A stretch of DNA of 39,169 nt from an uncultured Clostridia bacterium. Its GTDB lineage: Bacteria; Bacillota; Clostridia; Lachnospirales; Bianqueaceae. Under the pieces are notes generated by a model. The model did no database searches. It worked only from the letters and a program-made list of their open reading frames with translations, and had not been told where the DNA came from. The stretch covers positions 1 to 39,169 of the forward strand of contig CALBGL010000131.1 in assembly GCA_937892735.1 (NCBI GenBank), given 5' to 3'. Each line of letters begins with the position of its first letter. Position 1 is the first letter of the stretch. Below, piece by piece: positions 1 through 6,862 of this stretch. Made by a program: the position numbers and the translations under genes.

Positions 1-190
1 ATGATATGCTCCCTTCTAGGTAGACAAGTGAAATAATAAAAACTTGTTTGCTTAGAAGGGAGCATTGTTATGGCATTTAAACACAAGTATTCTTATGAAG
101 AGAAAGAGCATATTCTTATGGAATACCTCAATGGTACTCACGGTTTCAGGAAACTCTACCGTATCTATGGAATGAGCCATGCGATAACTC
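1..190 (+). mobile_element. Left-end fragment of an IS3-family insertion sequence
   Basis: This fragment carries a terminal-type sequence starting near base 3 (TGATATGCTCCC) followed by the start of an orfA-like transposase gene at 70. The homology to a transposase stops at about 185-198, where the sequence passes into the 3' end of an unrelated minus-strand gene. No second IS end and no orfB are present in the window, so this is a remnant or one side of a rearrangement. The IS3 assignment rests on the short helix-turn-helix-like N-terminus of the encoded protein and its position just inside the element end. Confidence 0.6.
7..64 (+). promoter_or_regulatory. Long hairpin covering the transposase ribosome site
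   Basis: Perfect 12-base arms at 7-18 (TGCTCCCTTCTA) and 53-64 (TAGAAGGGAGCA) enclose a second inverted pair, ACAAGT at 24-29 and ACTTGT at 42-47. The right arm contains the AAGGGAG ribosome-binding sequence of the ORF that starts at 70. An RNA reading in from outside the element would fold and hide that site. This is known for other IS families as protection against read-through transcription; applying it here is inference. Confidence 0.6.
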
Positions 191-240
191 CATTTCTTTC
201 ATACGAAATCCCTTTTCTCTATATCGTAGAGACGCAATGA
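70..240 (+). pseudogene. Truncated IS3-family OrfA transposase
   Basis: An ATG at 70 follows a GGGAG ribosome site seven bases upstream. The first 38 or so codons (MAFKHKYSYEEKEHI... then GFRKLYRIYGMSH) read like the N-terminal helix-turn-helix of IS3-family OrfA proteins, in which a similar segment precedes the recognition helix. After about residue 40 the frame runs into non-transposase sequence (the reverse complement of the neighbouring lipoprotein gene) and stops at 240 after 56 residues. OrfA is normally about 90-180 residues and is followed by orfB with a DDE integrase domain, both missing here. The product is almost certainly non-functional. Confidence 0.6.
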
Positions 241-1116
241 GGCGCCTGTTGTCGGCTCTTCCAGGATATAGAACTGATTGACATCGGGTGCGGCATATAA
301 TCTCGCGTATTCCGTTACATCGCATAGATAGCTTTCTTCTCTCGTAGCTACGTCTAGGGCATAGAGAGCCGTCCGCCCCTTTCTGGTTTCATTATACACA
401 ATCCAGTGATCTGTCAGAAGGACGTCATGTACCGCATCCCCGCCTTGAAAGAGGTTTTTGACCTCCTGATCCCAATACCACAGACTGTTATCCCCCTCTT
501 TCCAATAGATGCGTCCCCCCTCTATACCCACGAACTTGATCGTTTTTTCCCCATTCACCGGCGGCAAGAAAGCGCCGCTTTCTCCATTTTTCAGGTTTCC
601 AACAAGGAGCGCGACTCTACGGTTGCAAAGATTCGCCTCCATATACAGTGTGTTTCCTTCTACGCACCAGCTCTTCCAATGCAGGACTTCTCCCGCTTCC
701 TCATCCAGCGTAAAAGTTCCCAAAGATTCCTTTCGATGCAACTCCGGGTCGATACGCCAGAGAATCACCTGATTCTGCCTCGCCGCATCAAAAGTCTGCC
801 CCTCCAAGAGAATGAGTCTGTCCGCCGCATCCACGTCCAGAAGCGCCGTATCGCGGTGATAATAGGCTGGACAGTCTCCGTTCATGTGACTACACTCCCA
901 CTTCCAGCACAGAAGAGCCTCCTGATCATATAAAAAGAACCGATTGCCGTCTTCTGAACGCAGCTGATATTCTCCCAGTACGGATATCAGCCCTCCTATC
1001 CTTTGAAAACTCCTATATCCCTCCGTATCCATTCCTTGCCACGTACCACATCCGGTAATGCATAGGACCAGGATGAGGAAAATAGAGAAAACACGAGATC
1101 TCATTTTCGCTTTCAA
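199..1116 (-). CDS. Secreted lipoprotein, beta-propeller-like, 3' end cut by IS
   Basis: This 305-residue protein has a typical lipoprotein signal: basic start, hydrophobic stretch, then the lipobox ITGC with the lipidated Cys at about residue 23. The mature part contains repeated W/Y-G and LYxxD-type strands reminiscent of DUF5050-like beta-propellers. A segment near residues 70-87 (CWKWECSHMNGDCPAYYH) has the Cys-x-His-x-Cys pattern seen in many lipoproteins of clostridial gut bacteria. Its stop codon falls at the edge of the IS fragment, so the native C-terminus may have been longer. The ATG overlaps the stop of the upstream gene by four bases (ATGA), implying translational coupling. MRSRV at residue 5 is an alternative start. 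The function is unknown; a cell-surface ligand-binding role is inference. Confidence 0.7.
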   Translation of the reverse strand: MKAKMRSRVFSIFLILVLCITGCGTWQGMDTEGYRSFQRIGGLISVLGEYQLRSEDGNRFFLYDQEALLCWKWECSHMNGDCPAYYHRDTALLDVDAADRLILLEGQTFDAARQNQVILWRIDPELHRKESLGTFTLDEEAGEVLHWKSWCVEGNTLYMEANLCNRRVALLVGNLKNGESGAFLPPVNGEKTIKFVGIEGGRIYWKEGDNSLWYWDQEVKNLFQGGDAVHDVLLTDHWIVYNETRKGRTALYALDVATREESYLCDVTEYARLYAAPDVNQFYILEEPTTGASLRLYDIEKRDFV

Positions 1117-1529
1117 TATGACCGGTATATGTTATATGTCAATAGATCCGTCGTTGTAATAAGCCCGGAGTCCGGAATATACATTTCATAATAACCTGTG
1201 AGTTTCGTTGTAAATCCGGAATCTGTTTTATTTATAATTTGGCATGATTCTATCCTAAAATAATGAAGTCTACCAAAAATATCTTCGTATGCTGTACAAT
1301 GATAATCCGTGATACTTGGATAATATTTGCCCGATGACGTACAGGATACTTTATAACTGATTTGTACTGTTAATCCATCATATGTATTTGCAGGATGATA
1401 ATCTATCGTAAAAAACTCATCATCCGTTCTTACTACCGCCGCATTTGCCTCTACAGACAAGGAAGCCATCAGACAAATACAAATCATAAAGATTCCTAAA
1501 TACTTTCTATACTTTGTTTTCATTTTCAT
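1113..1529 (-). CDS. Small secreted protein of unknown function
   Basis: This 138-residue protein begins with a Sec signal peptide: MKMKTKYRKY, a hydrophobic core and a probable cleavage site after VEANA near residue 30. The mature part of about 108 residues is rich in Tyr, Thr and Ser and appears to be a beta-rich exported domain, with two Cys residues (CTSSG and HCTAYED) that could form a disulfide after export. I do not recognise a family. Its stop overlaps the start of the lipoprotein gene by four bases, so the two are probably made together at the cell surface. The ribosome site is modest (AAAGGCGAATC before ATG), and a second ATG two codons in is a possible start. Confidence 0.65.
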   Translation of the reverse strand: MKMKTKYRKYLGIFMICICLMASLSVEANAAVVRTDDEFFTIDYHPANTYDGLTVQISYKVSCTSSGKYYPSITDYHCTAYEDIFGRLHYFRIESCQIINKTDSGFTTKLTGYYEMYIPDSGLITTTDLLTYNIYRSY

Positions 1530-1640
1530 GATTCGCCTTTCTGCCAGAAATATCTGCTATAACAAATACTTTGCGCCTTCCATCGAATTCATGGATAACA
1601 CGTTGTATACGACAAAATGCTCTTCCTTGGCAGGCCCACC

Positions 1641-2180
1641 TCAAGCCAGACCTACGAACGCAGGCCACTCGTCTGCAAATTCATCGAGAAACTGGGGAAT
1701 ATCCCCCGCTTCTGCCACTGGAGCGACCAACAGGCGTTCTCTGCCCTCTTCTATCGGCTCCGCCATGAGCATCGTGAGGGAGCTCATCATGCCCTTGGTA
1801 TAGATCCCGCCCAGATTTCTCCACCCCATCACATCCGACCCCGGCAAGTTGCTATAGTTCCCTTCAAAGTCGTTCTCATAGGTTACGATCCCTACCCAGT
1901 CGTCCCACAGGGTCAGGTCCCTCATTTTTACATCCGGATCCTGCGTGATTTCAAATTCCTTCACATTGCCGCCGGTGATTTCGATGTTTCCGCTATAGAC
2001 ATCGTCCCGAAAAAGAGAAAGCCAGTAGATCCCTCTCATTTCCACCGTCGCTTTCCGCGCCCTCTCTTCTTCTCCCACGTCAAATACGTAGCCCTCTAGC
2101 GTCTTGACCACCGGGATGGGCAGCGGCAGAACACAAACCGCCAGCGCCACGATGATGAGAATGATGATCTTCTTTTTCAT
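1641..2180 (-). CDS. Membrane-anchored paralogue B, unknown function
   Basis: The chosen start MKKKIIILII (ATG at 2180) follows a GGCGGTGG ribosome site and gives 179 residues; an upstream start at 2201 would add seven residues that look like read-through of that site. A single N-terminal hydrophobic segment (residues 4-22) ends in PLPIPVVKTLEG, followed by an extracytoplasmic domain. The product is a paralogue of the gene just upstream: both share the P-I-P-V-x-K-T-L-E-G junction, a GIYWLxL block and a DDxYxGxxEI block. The two lie 11 bases apart and must be co-expressed. The C-terminal third differs most. I recognise no family; an uncleaved signal anchor facing outward is inferred from the hydrophobic profile. 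Confidence 0.7.
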   Translation of the reverse strand: MKKKIIILIIVALAVCVLPLPIPVVKTLEGYVFDVGEEERARKATVEMRGIYWLSLFRDDVYSGNIEITGGNVKEFEITQDPDVKMRDLTLWDDWVGIVTYENDFEGNYSNLPGSDVMGWRNLGGIYTKGMMSSLTMLMAEPIEEGRERLLVAPVAEAGDIPQFLDEFADEWPAFVGLA

Positions 2181-2191
2181 AATGCCACCGC

Positions 2192-2674
2192 CTACACCCA
2201 CTGGCTCACGAACTCTTTTATCTCGCCGCTTTCCGTAAGCGGCGCAACCAGATAGCGCGGTGAATCCCCTTCCTCCACCGGAAGGCTCAGACGGATCCTA
2301 TCCATACAGCCGCTGACATCTAGGAACCCAAGATAATGTGTCCCATAACCCGGATAGATATCCGGATTCGAATAGCTGACAAAACCACCGCCATCATAGG
2401 AGAAGCGGATTGTCTCCAGCTTGGAGTTTGTCTGGCGTGTCATCCCCAATTCCGTGAAACCACCGTCGCTGATTTCCATATCTCCGTTGTAAGCGTCGTC
2501 CTGCAACAGATATAGCCAATAGATACCATGTAAGTCCACCGTCACCTGTCCGGCTGCTTGCTCTTCACCTTCCCTGTACGTAAAACCTTCCAAGGTTTTA
2601 TTCACAGGAATCGGGATAGGCACAAAATATATCGCCAGCAAGATCATCAAGAAGATTACGACCTTCTTTTTCAT
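2192..2674 (-). CDS. Membrane-anchored paralogue A, unknown function
   Basis: The start MKKKVVIFLM (ATG at 2674) is preceded by a run of eight G ending two bases before the ATG, which can pair with the 16S anti-SD. A longer open frame from 2764 exists but its extra 30 residues are unlikely to be real. The 160-residue protein has one N-terminal hydrophobic helix, then PIPIPVNKTLEG and an outward domain with GIYWLYLLQDD. It is the tandem duplicate of the gene directly downstream (start at 2180), with the same architecture and roughly equal length. The best reading is a gene duplication within an exported-protein cluster. The function is unknown. Confidence 0.7.
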   Translation of the reverse strand: MKKKVVIFLMILLAIYFVPIPIPVNKTLEGFTYREGEEQAAGQVTVDLHGIYWLYLLQDDAYNGDMEISDGGFTELGMTRQTNSKLETIRFSYDGGGFVSYSNPDIYPGYGTHYLGFLDVSGCMDRIRLSLPVEEGDSPRYLVAPLTESGEIKEFVSQWV

Positions 2675-2797
2675 TACCCCCCCCATTCTGAATATAAAAT
2701 ACCACCCACGGTTCCGCATCGGCCATCGATCCTTTTCTGCCGGACTCTCCGGCCTGCTGCGCATTATATCGGCTCATTCTCTTTGAATGGCTGCGCG

Positions 2798-2944
2798 CTA
2801 TACTCTCTTCATCGATGTACCCCATGCGGATTCCGCCGGTGGTAGTATGGATAATGTCATGACATTTTGAAATTCTGGTTCGTCGTCCCAGTCACATACC
2901 CCCTTTCTAACGGTGCGAGAATGCTGCTCTTCCTCTACGCGCAT
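2798..2944 (-). CDS. Small ORF candidate, 48 residues
   Basis: An ATG at 2944 lies eight bases after a strong GGAG ribosome site (GAAAGGAGTG) just downstream of hpf. It encodes an acidic 48-residue peptide beginning MRVEEEQHSRTVRKG with a DWDDEPEF segment. I recognise no family. A second frame open to 2598 overlaps the end of this ORF and also looks partly coding (MGYIDEESIARSHSKRMSRYN), which could mean a frameshifted, decaying gene. The ribosome site is the main support. Confidence 0.3.
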   Translation of the reverse strand: MRVEEEQHSRTVRKGVCDWDDEPEFQNVMTLSILPPAESAWGTSMKRV

Positions 2945-3008
2945 GGGCATCACTCCTTTCTATTCTAAAGTATCTATATGAATTGAGTCCATGGTTCGCA
3001 GCGAATGG

Positions 3009-3551
3009 TTAATCCTCTGTTTCAATCAATCCATACGTGCCGGCTTCTTTTCTCTTATAGACCACATTGATCTGCTGGTTCGCTATGTTGCGGAACACAA
3101 AGAAATCATGGCCTAACAGTTCCATCTGTAAGCAGGCTTCGCTTACATCCATCGGTTTTGCCGGTACTCTCTTGATTCTGCGTACCACCATGGTCTCCTC
3201 CTCTGCATCGTCCGGCGTAGCCGTGAAATACGAAGGATTCAACGTCTTATCCTGCTTTGCGCGTGCCTGAAGTTTCTTACGATACTTCACGATCTGCCGC
3301 TCCAACTTATCCATCGCCTGATCCAGCGCCGCGTACTTGTCCGTATCCTTGACCTCCGCGCGGATCGGAGAAGAACCCTGCACCGGGATGGTAATCTCCG
3401 CGACTACCGTATTGCGATTCTCCGCACGGTATGTCACGTATACTTTCGTATCGGGAGAAAAGAACTTGCTCAACCGCTCCAGTTTCTTCTCAGATATCTC
3501 TTTTAACTTATCGCTGATTTCGATGTTGCGGCCTTTATACTCGTACCTCAT
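3009..3551 (-). CDS. hpf: Ribosome hibernation promoting factor, long form
   Basis: This 180-residue protein matches long HPF of Firmicutes from end to end. Residues 1-100 form the S30AE domain (MRYEYKGRNIEISDKLKE..., then KLERLSKFF) that binds the decoding centre of the 30S subunit. Residues 120-176 are the dimerisation domain, with the signature VVRRIKR, KPMDVSEACLQMELLGHDFFVF and INVVYKRKE. The long form drives 70S pairing into inactive 100S dimers in stationary phase. A GGGAG ribosome site lies seven bases before the ATG. It stands alone: the upstream spacer is about 500 bases and holds the DnaA-box cluster, so its promoter may respond to DnaA (inference). secA, a common neighbour elsewhere, is not seen here. 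Confidence 0.97.
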   Translation of the reverse strand: MRYEYKGRNIEISDKLKEISEKKLERLSKFFSPDTKVYVTYRAENRNTVVAEITIPVQGSSPIRAEVKDTDKYAALDQAMDKLERQIVKYRKKLQARAKQDKTLNPSYFTATPDDAEEETMVVRRIKRVPAKPMDVSEACLQMELLGHDFFVFRNIANQQINVVYKRKEAGTYGLIETED

Positions 3552-3639
3552 AGTAACACTCCCTCATTTCAATATCAACCACTGTATCGGATAGATACCC
3601 CGGGGAGCTTGCCCGGAGAAAACTCCGTTCCAGCTGCTT

Positions 3640-3667
3640 GTATTATCTATATTCGACGCCTATGCAA
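3640..3667 (-). promoter_or_regulatory. hpf: Possible hpf promoter
   Basis: On the minus strand a TTGCAT (3662-3667) and a TAATAC (3640-3645) are spaced by 16 bases, which would start RNA about 80-90 bases before the hpf ATG. The match is only moderate. The DnaA-box cluster begins about 37 bases upstream of the -35, where a bound protein could activate or repress. Confidence 0.35.
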
Positions 3668-3703
3668 GGTTTCCTTTTTTTTGACAGACTTTTTTTCAAA
3701 AAG

Positions 3704-3859
3704 TTATCCACACTTTTTCGTGGATAACCTCATGCAAGAGGCGAACAACTTCCCCTGCATTTTTCAATCACCCTCAACTTATCCACAAATATGTGGATAA
3801 GTTGGATAACTTTGTGAATAACCCTATTTGTTAGAAGAAATCCTCTCAAGTTATCCACA
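3704..3859. promoter_or_regulatory. Cluster of DnaA boxes
   Basis: Four perfect TTATCCACA 9-mers occur in 156 bases: plus strand at 3704-3712, 3779-3787 and 3851-3859, minus strand at 3792-3800. Two one-mismatch copies lie among them on the minus strand: TTATCCACG (3719-3727) and TTATTCACA (3813-3821, which fits the TTATNCACA consensus), plus a weaker TTATCCAAC at 3801-3809. AT-rich runs flank the cluster (3671-3702 and about 3880-3990). This is what a DnaA-binding region looks like. It may be a replication origin, a DnaA-titration or regulatory locus, or a DnaA-controlled hpf promoter. Confidence 0.75.
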
Positions 3860-3993
3860 TCTCATCCACTTCCCCAAATCTTTTTTATTTTCAGAGTATT
3901 TCGGTTAATCTGATATCTGAACCCACTTTCATTTTTCCAAACAATCCTCTGTTTTTCTTCCATATTTTACAAAATACTTCCTGTTTTTACAAA

Positions 3994-4032
3994 AAAGAGG
4001 CGAACTCGCGTTTGTGCGTTGTTCGCCTCTTT
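3994..4032 (-). terminator. Rho-independent terminator of the Sel1/NERD-like gene
   Basis: A perfect 12-base stem (AAAGAGGCGAAC at 3994-4005, GTTCGCCTCTTT at 4021-4032) with a 15-base loop is followed on the minus strand by a run of T. It lies 28 bases after the stop at 4061. Confidence 0.85.
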
Positions 4033-4060
4033 GTCGCCTTATGTCGATATAACTGCCCCA

Positions 4061-5539
4061 TCATCCGCCCTGTCTTCGTCTGGCTCTTTCCGCCTGCTGT
4101 TTATTCTCCGGGTATTGTTTCAACAAATGCTCCATGGCCTTCATGACTTGAGTCATCTCTTTTGTCCGCAGTACATGCCGACTTTCCTGCATCTCTACAA
4201 ACCCTCGTACTTTTTCACCGCTTCCCGCTAACGCGAATCGATGCGCCTCCCGATCCACGTCTTCCACGCCGCCAATATCCGTATGAGCGCCGAAAACCGC
4301 GACGGAGTAGATCGGGATATCATGCAGCCAGAACCCCGGACACAGTGCCCGCAGCGCATCCCGCAGCGCCTGAATGTCTTCCTCATTCTTAAGAAGCGGA
4401 TTTCCTAAGTACCGAACGCGCCCCGTGTAACTCTGTCCCCGCCACTCCTCGTCTTCCGCCTGTCCACTGACCTTTCCTGTGATGCCGCTCACATTCATGA
4501 CATAGATCGCTTTTTCCGTCACTAACATCAGATCCATGACCGCCATGCCGCGCCGCCCAGGCAGAATCATCGAAGGGATCATATATCCCCGGTAGTTGCT
4601 GAACGGAGACTTGGGTAACCTGGGACTGCGATAACAAAAAGGCTGAAACTCTTTCTGAAGAGTTACATAGATCTCATACTGATTTTGCACCGCCCGATCC
4701 AGTTCTTCATAGTCCTTTTGATGCTGCAGATAAAAGGGGGTATTGCGAAAATACAATCGATCTCCCGCCCTCTGATACGCCACATCATATCCATAATAAA
4801 AACCGATTCCCCCGCCAATCACTGCCAACACCACCGTGATGATGCCGTATAATGAGCTTCCACCGGCAAGCAAGGCTAAAAAGATGGCCACGACAGCCGC
4901 CAGCAGCAATCCGGCAATTGCGCCAACCCCCGCAAAAATCAAACCCGTTTTGAGGTAATCCGGCGCAAATCGAGGCGCATGCATCTCTGGCTGCGCTTCC
5001 CCAATCGCGGGACTCTGCTGTCTCTCCTCTGGCTCCGGATCCGGCACTCCATACTCTATAGGAGCCCCTGTTTCCGAGGTCTCCTTGGAAAACTCCCACT
5101 CTCCCCTGGAGACTCCCTCCTCTTCTCCCTTGGGCGCCATGGGATCTGGATCCTCGTCATAGCCTTTGGCCCTTGCAGCATTGATCCACTTCTTTCCTTC
5201 TTCTTCCGAAATAGAGGTTCCATATCCGGTCAGATAGCATTTCCCCAACCAATACTGGGCTTCCGCATCCCCCTGTTCCGCCGCAAGATAATACATGCGA
5301 ATCGCTTCCTGCGGATCCTCATTGGGAAACGGCGCATGCTGCGCACTGGTATAGAGAAGCCCCAATGCCTTCTGTGCTTTCAAACAGCCGCCTTCCGCCG
5401 AAACCTTCATCCATAAAAAACCCTGTCTTGGATCCTGCACCTCTCCGCTTCCCTTATAAAACTTTAGGGCTAACAAATACTGGGCGTTCGCGTCTCCGGC
5501 TTCCGCCTGTCGGCGAAGCTCCTCTGCCGCTAAAATCAT
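4061..5539 (-). CDS. Sel1-repeat membrane protein with NERD-like C-terminus
   Basis: This 492-residue protein has three parts. Residues 13-130 hold three Sel1-like repeats (GDANAQYLLALKFYKGSG, then a middle copy, then GDAEAQYWLGKCYLTGYG), helical hairpins that usually mediate protein contacts. An acidic linker follows (about 135-195), then two long hydrophobic segments around 198-252. Residues 330-420 resemble the NERD domain: MDLMLVTEKAIYVMNV, GKVSG and NPLLKNEEDIQAL. The usual ExK catalytic motif of NERD nucleases reads N-V-S here, so nuclease activity is doubtful. The tail is basic (QQAERARRRQGG). The ATG overlaps the stop of the upstream CYTH gene by four bases, so they share one transcript. 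Its role is unknown; a membrane-bound scaffold is a guess. Confidence 0.75.
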   Translation of the reverse strand: MILAAEELRRQAEAGDANAQYLLALKFYKGSGEVQDPRQGFLWMKVSAEGGCLKAQKALGLLYTSAQHAPFPNEDPQEAIRMYYLAAEQGDAEAQYWLGKCYLTGYGTSISEEEGKKWINAARAKGYDEDPDPMAPKGEEEGVSRGEWEFSKETSETGAPIEYGVPDPEPEERQQSPAIGEAQPEMHAPRFAPDYLKTGLIFAGVGAIAGLLLAAVVAIFLALLAGGSSLYGIITVVLAVIGGGIGFYYGYDVAYQRAGDRLYFRNTPFYLQHQKDYEELDRAVQNQYEIYVTLQKEFQPFCYRSPRLPKSPFSNYRGYMIPSMILPGRRGMAVMDLMLVTEKAIYVMNVSGITGKVSGQAEDEEWRGQSYTGRVRYLGNPLLKNEEDIQALRDALRALCPGFWLHDIPIYSVAVFGAHTDIGGVEDVDREAHRFALAGSGEKVRGFVEMQESRHVLRTKEMTQVMKAMEHLLKQYPENKQQAERARRRQGG

Positions 5540-6006
5540 GATTCCCCGTTCCTTCTTTCCATAGACATATAACTGTTATGATATCGTATATCCTGCGATA
5601 CATCTTTTCCGAACCAATCCGGCTTCTTAAAACGCAGCATACTCTGTTCATCTGAGAACTCCACTTCGGCCAATATGAGTCCCTGCTGCTCTCCTCCAAA
5701 GACATCTACCTCCGCTATCAATCCATCGGATAATGCGTAGCGATATCGTATCTTCGTGATTATTCGGCCCGTACATTTAGAACGCAGCCCTTCAAATTGC
5801 GCTCTATCGAGCGCTAACTCATACTCTTCCCGCATGACCAACCCGCCGCCTTTAATGGTCAGCACAAACGACTCCTCTTCTCCTGTTTTCTGACGACGGA
5901 TCCGAATTACCGGGTCTGTACTGATATATCCCTGCTCCATCTCTACATATCCTAACGGCGCTTCTAACGGCAGCTTTTGCACCAGAAACTTACGCTCAAT
6001 CTCCAT
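5536..6006 (-). CDS. CYTH-domain protein, triphosphate-tunnel metalloenzyme family
   Basis: The start at 6006 is chosen because MEIERKFLV, the defining N-terminal EIERKFLV motif of the CYTH fold, follows a GGAGGAG ribosome site; the longer frame to 6153 would run through the promoter. The 156-residue protein shows the alternating charged strands that line the triphosphate tunnel: RIRR (about residues 34-37), LTIKG, EEYE, KIRYRY and EVEF. Bacterial single-domain relatives hydrolyse inorganic triphosphate or other triphosphates using Mg or Mn; the exact substrate is not predictable. It is the first gene of a two-gene operon and is read from the -35/-10 pair at 6035-6062. Confidence 0.88.
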   Translation of the reverse strand: MEIERKFLVQKLPLEAPLGYVEMEQGYISTDPVIRIRRQKTGEEESFVLTIKGGGLVMREEYELALDRAQFEGLRSKCTGRIITKIRYRYALSDGLIAEVDVFGGEQQGLILAEVEFSDEQSMLRFKKPDWFGKDVSQDIRYHNSYMSMERRNGES

Positions 6007-6034
6007 TCCGATTCTCCTCCCCCTTTCTATCTTT

Positions 6035-6062
6035 ATTGTACCGATTCCCCACAGATTGTCAA
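6035..6062 (-). promoter_or_regulatory. Promoter of the CYTH/Sel1 operon
   Basis: On the minus strand TTGACA (6057-6062) and TACAAT (6035-6040) are separated by 16 bases, a near-consensus sigma-A promoter. Transcription would begin near 6028, about 20 bases before the start codon. It sits back-to-back with the promoter of the HIT gene. Confidence 0.8.
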
Positions 6063-6070
6063 CAGTTTTA

Positions 6071-6099
6071 TTGACAAAACTCTTCTGGTGTACTACAAT
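6071..6099 (+). promoter_or_regulatory. Promoter of the HIT-family gene
   Basis: TTGACA (6071-6076) and TACAAT (6094-6099) with the ideal 17-base spacing form a near-consensus sigma-A promoter. The start of RNA is expected near 6106, giving a leader of about 37 bases. Only eight bases separate its -35 from the divergent promoter's -35. Confidence 0.85.
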
Positions 6100-6142
6100 G
6101 AAAATATCATCAATGCTGCTTTGCAGGGAAAGGAAATATATT

Positions 6143-6568
6143 ATGGAAATCAAAGATCCTCAGTGTGCCTATTGTATGGAAGGTGATCTTGTTGCTCAAT
6201 TTGGTATAAAAATCTGTGAACTGCCTACTAGCAAACTCTATTTGTTTAAAGAACAGAGCCATCCAGGCCGCGTTATTGTCGCGCACAAGCGTCACATCGG
6301 TGACATGACACTCCTGTCCGATGAAGAAAGAAATGCGTACTTCGCAGATATCGCTCGGGTATCCCGCGCGCTGCAAGCCGCTTTTCATCCAGATAAAATC
6401 AACTACGGCGCCTATGGCGATACGGGATGTCACTTACATTTTCACCTTGTACCCAAATATAAGGATGAATACGAATGGGGCGGTGTTTTCGCCATGAACC
6501 CTGGCCGCAAGACTTGCGACGAGAGTCAATACCAGGAACTGATTGAAAAGATTCGCGAGCATCTGTAA
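6143..6568 (+). CDS. HIT-family nucleotide hydrolase or transferase
   Basis: This 141-residue protein carries the histidine triad near residue 103 as HLHFHLVP, preceded by YGAYGDTGC, the usual active-site strand of HIT proteins. The middle His is the nucleophile in family members that cleave nucleoside phosphoramidates, dinucleotides or similar substrates. CAYC at residues 9-12 is half of a possible zinc site. The start at 6143 is supported by the AAAGGA ribosome site; frames open further upstream would start before the RNA start. It is the only intact gene on the plus strand in this window and is monocistronic, ending in a convergent spacer with a strong terminator. Confidence 0.92.
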   Translation: MEIKDPQCAYCMEGDLVAQFGIKICELPTSKLYLFKEQSHPGRVIVAHKRHIGDMTLLSDEERNAYFADIARVSRALQAAFHPDKINYGAYGDTGCHLHFHLVPKYKDEYEWGGVFAMNPGRKTCDESQYQELIEKIREHL

Positions 6569-6686
6569 TTTTATTTCTCATTGCTCTCTGGCTCTTGTAA
6601 CATCTTCGCCCACTGACTAATGTGAAATCCCCCTGTTTTCTCATTACTCGGGGTTCTAATTGTTACATCGTTATAGGACTAATGGG

Positions 6687-6715
6687 AAAATGCCGCCCTG
6701 CGTGGGCGGCATTTT
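6687..6715. terminator. Bidirectional terminator after the HIT gene
   Basis: AAAATGCCGCC (6687-6697) pairs perfectly with GGCGGCATTTT (6705-6715) around a 7-base loop. Runs of A before and T after allow it to stop RNA from either side. Confidence 0.85.
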
Positions 6716-6862
6716 ATTCCTGCCCATATGCGCTTTTCCCATTATTTCTACCCCTAAGTGTTACAGATGTAATATCTGCCCCCCTGGATAATGGGAAATC
6801 CCCTGTTTTCTCATTACTCGACGACTCTAATTGTTACATCCGCCGCTGAGTAATGATAAACC

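Noticed and set aside
3552..4060. Calling this spacer the chromosomal origin oriC
   Set aside because: The DnaA boxes are convincing, but dnaA, dnaN and rpmH are absent and genes on both sides run the same way. I report it only as a DnaA-box cluster.
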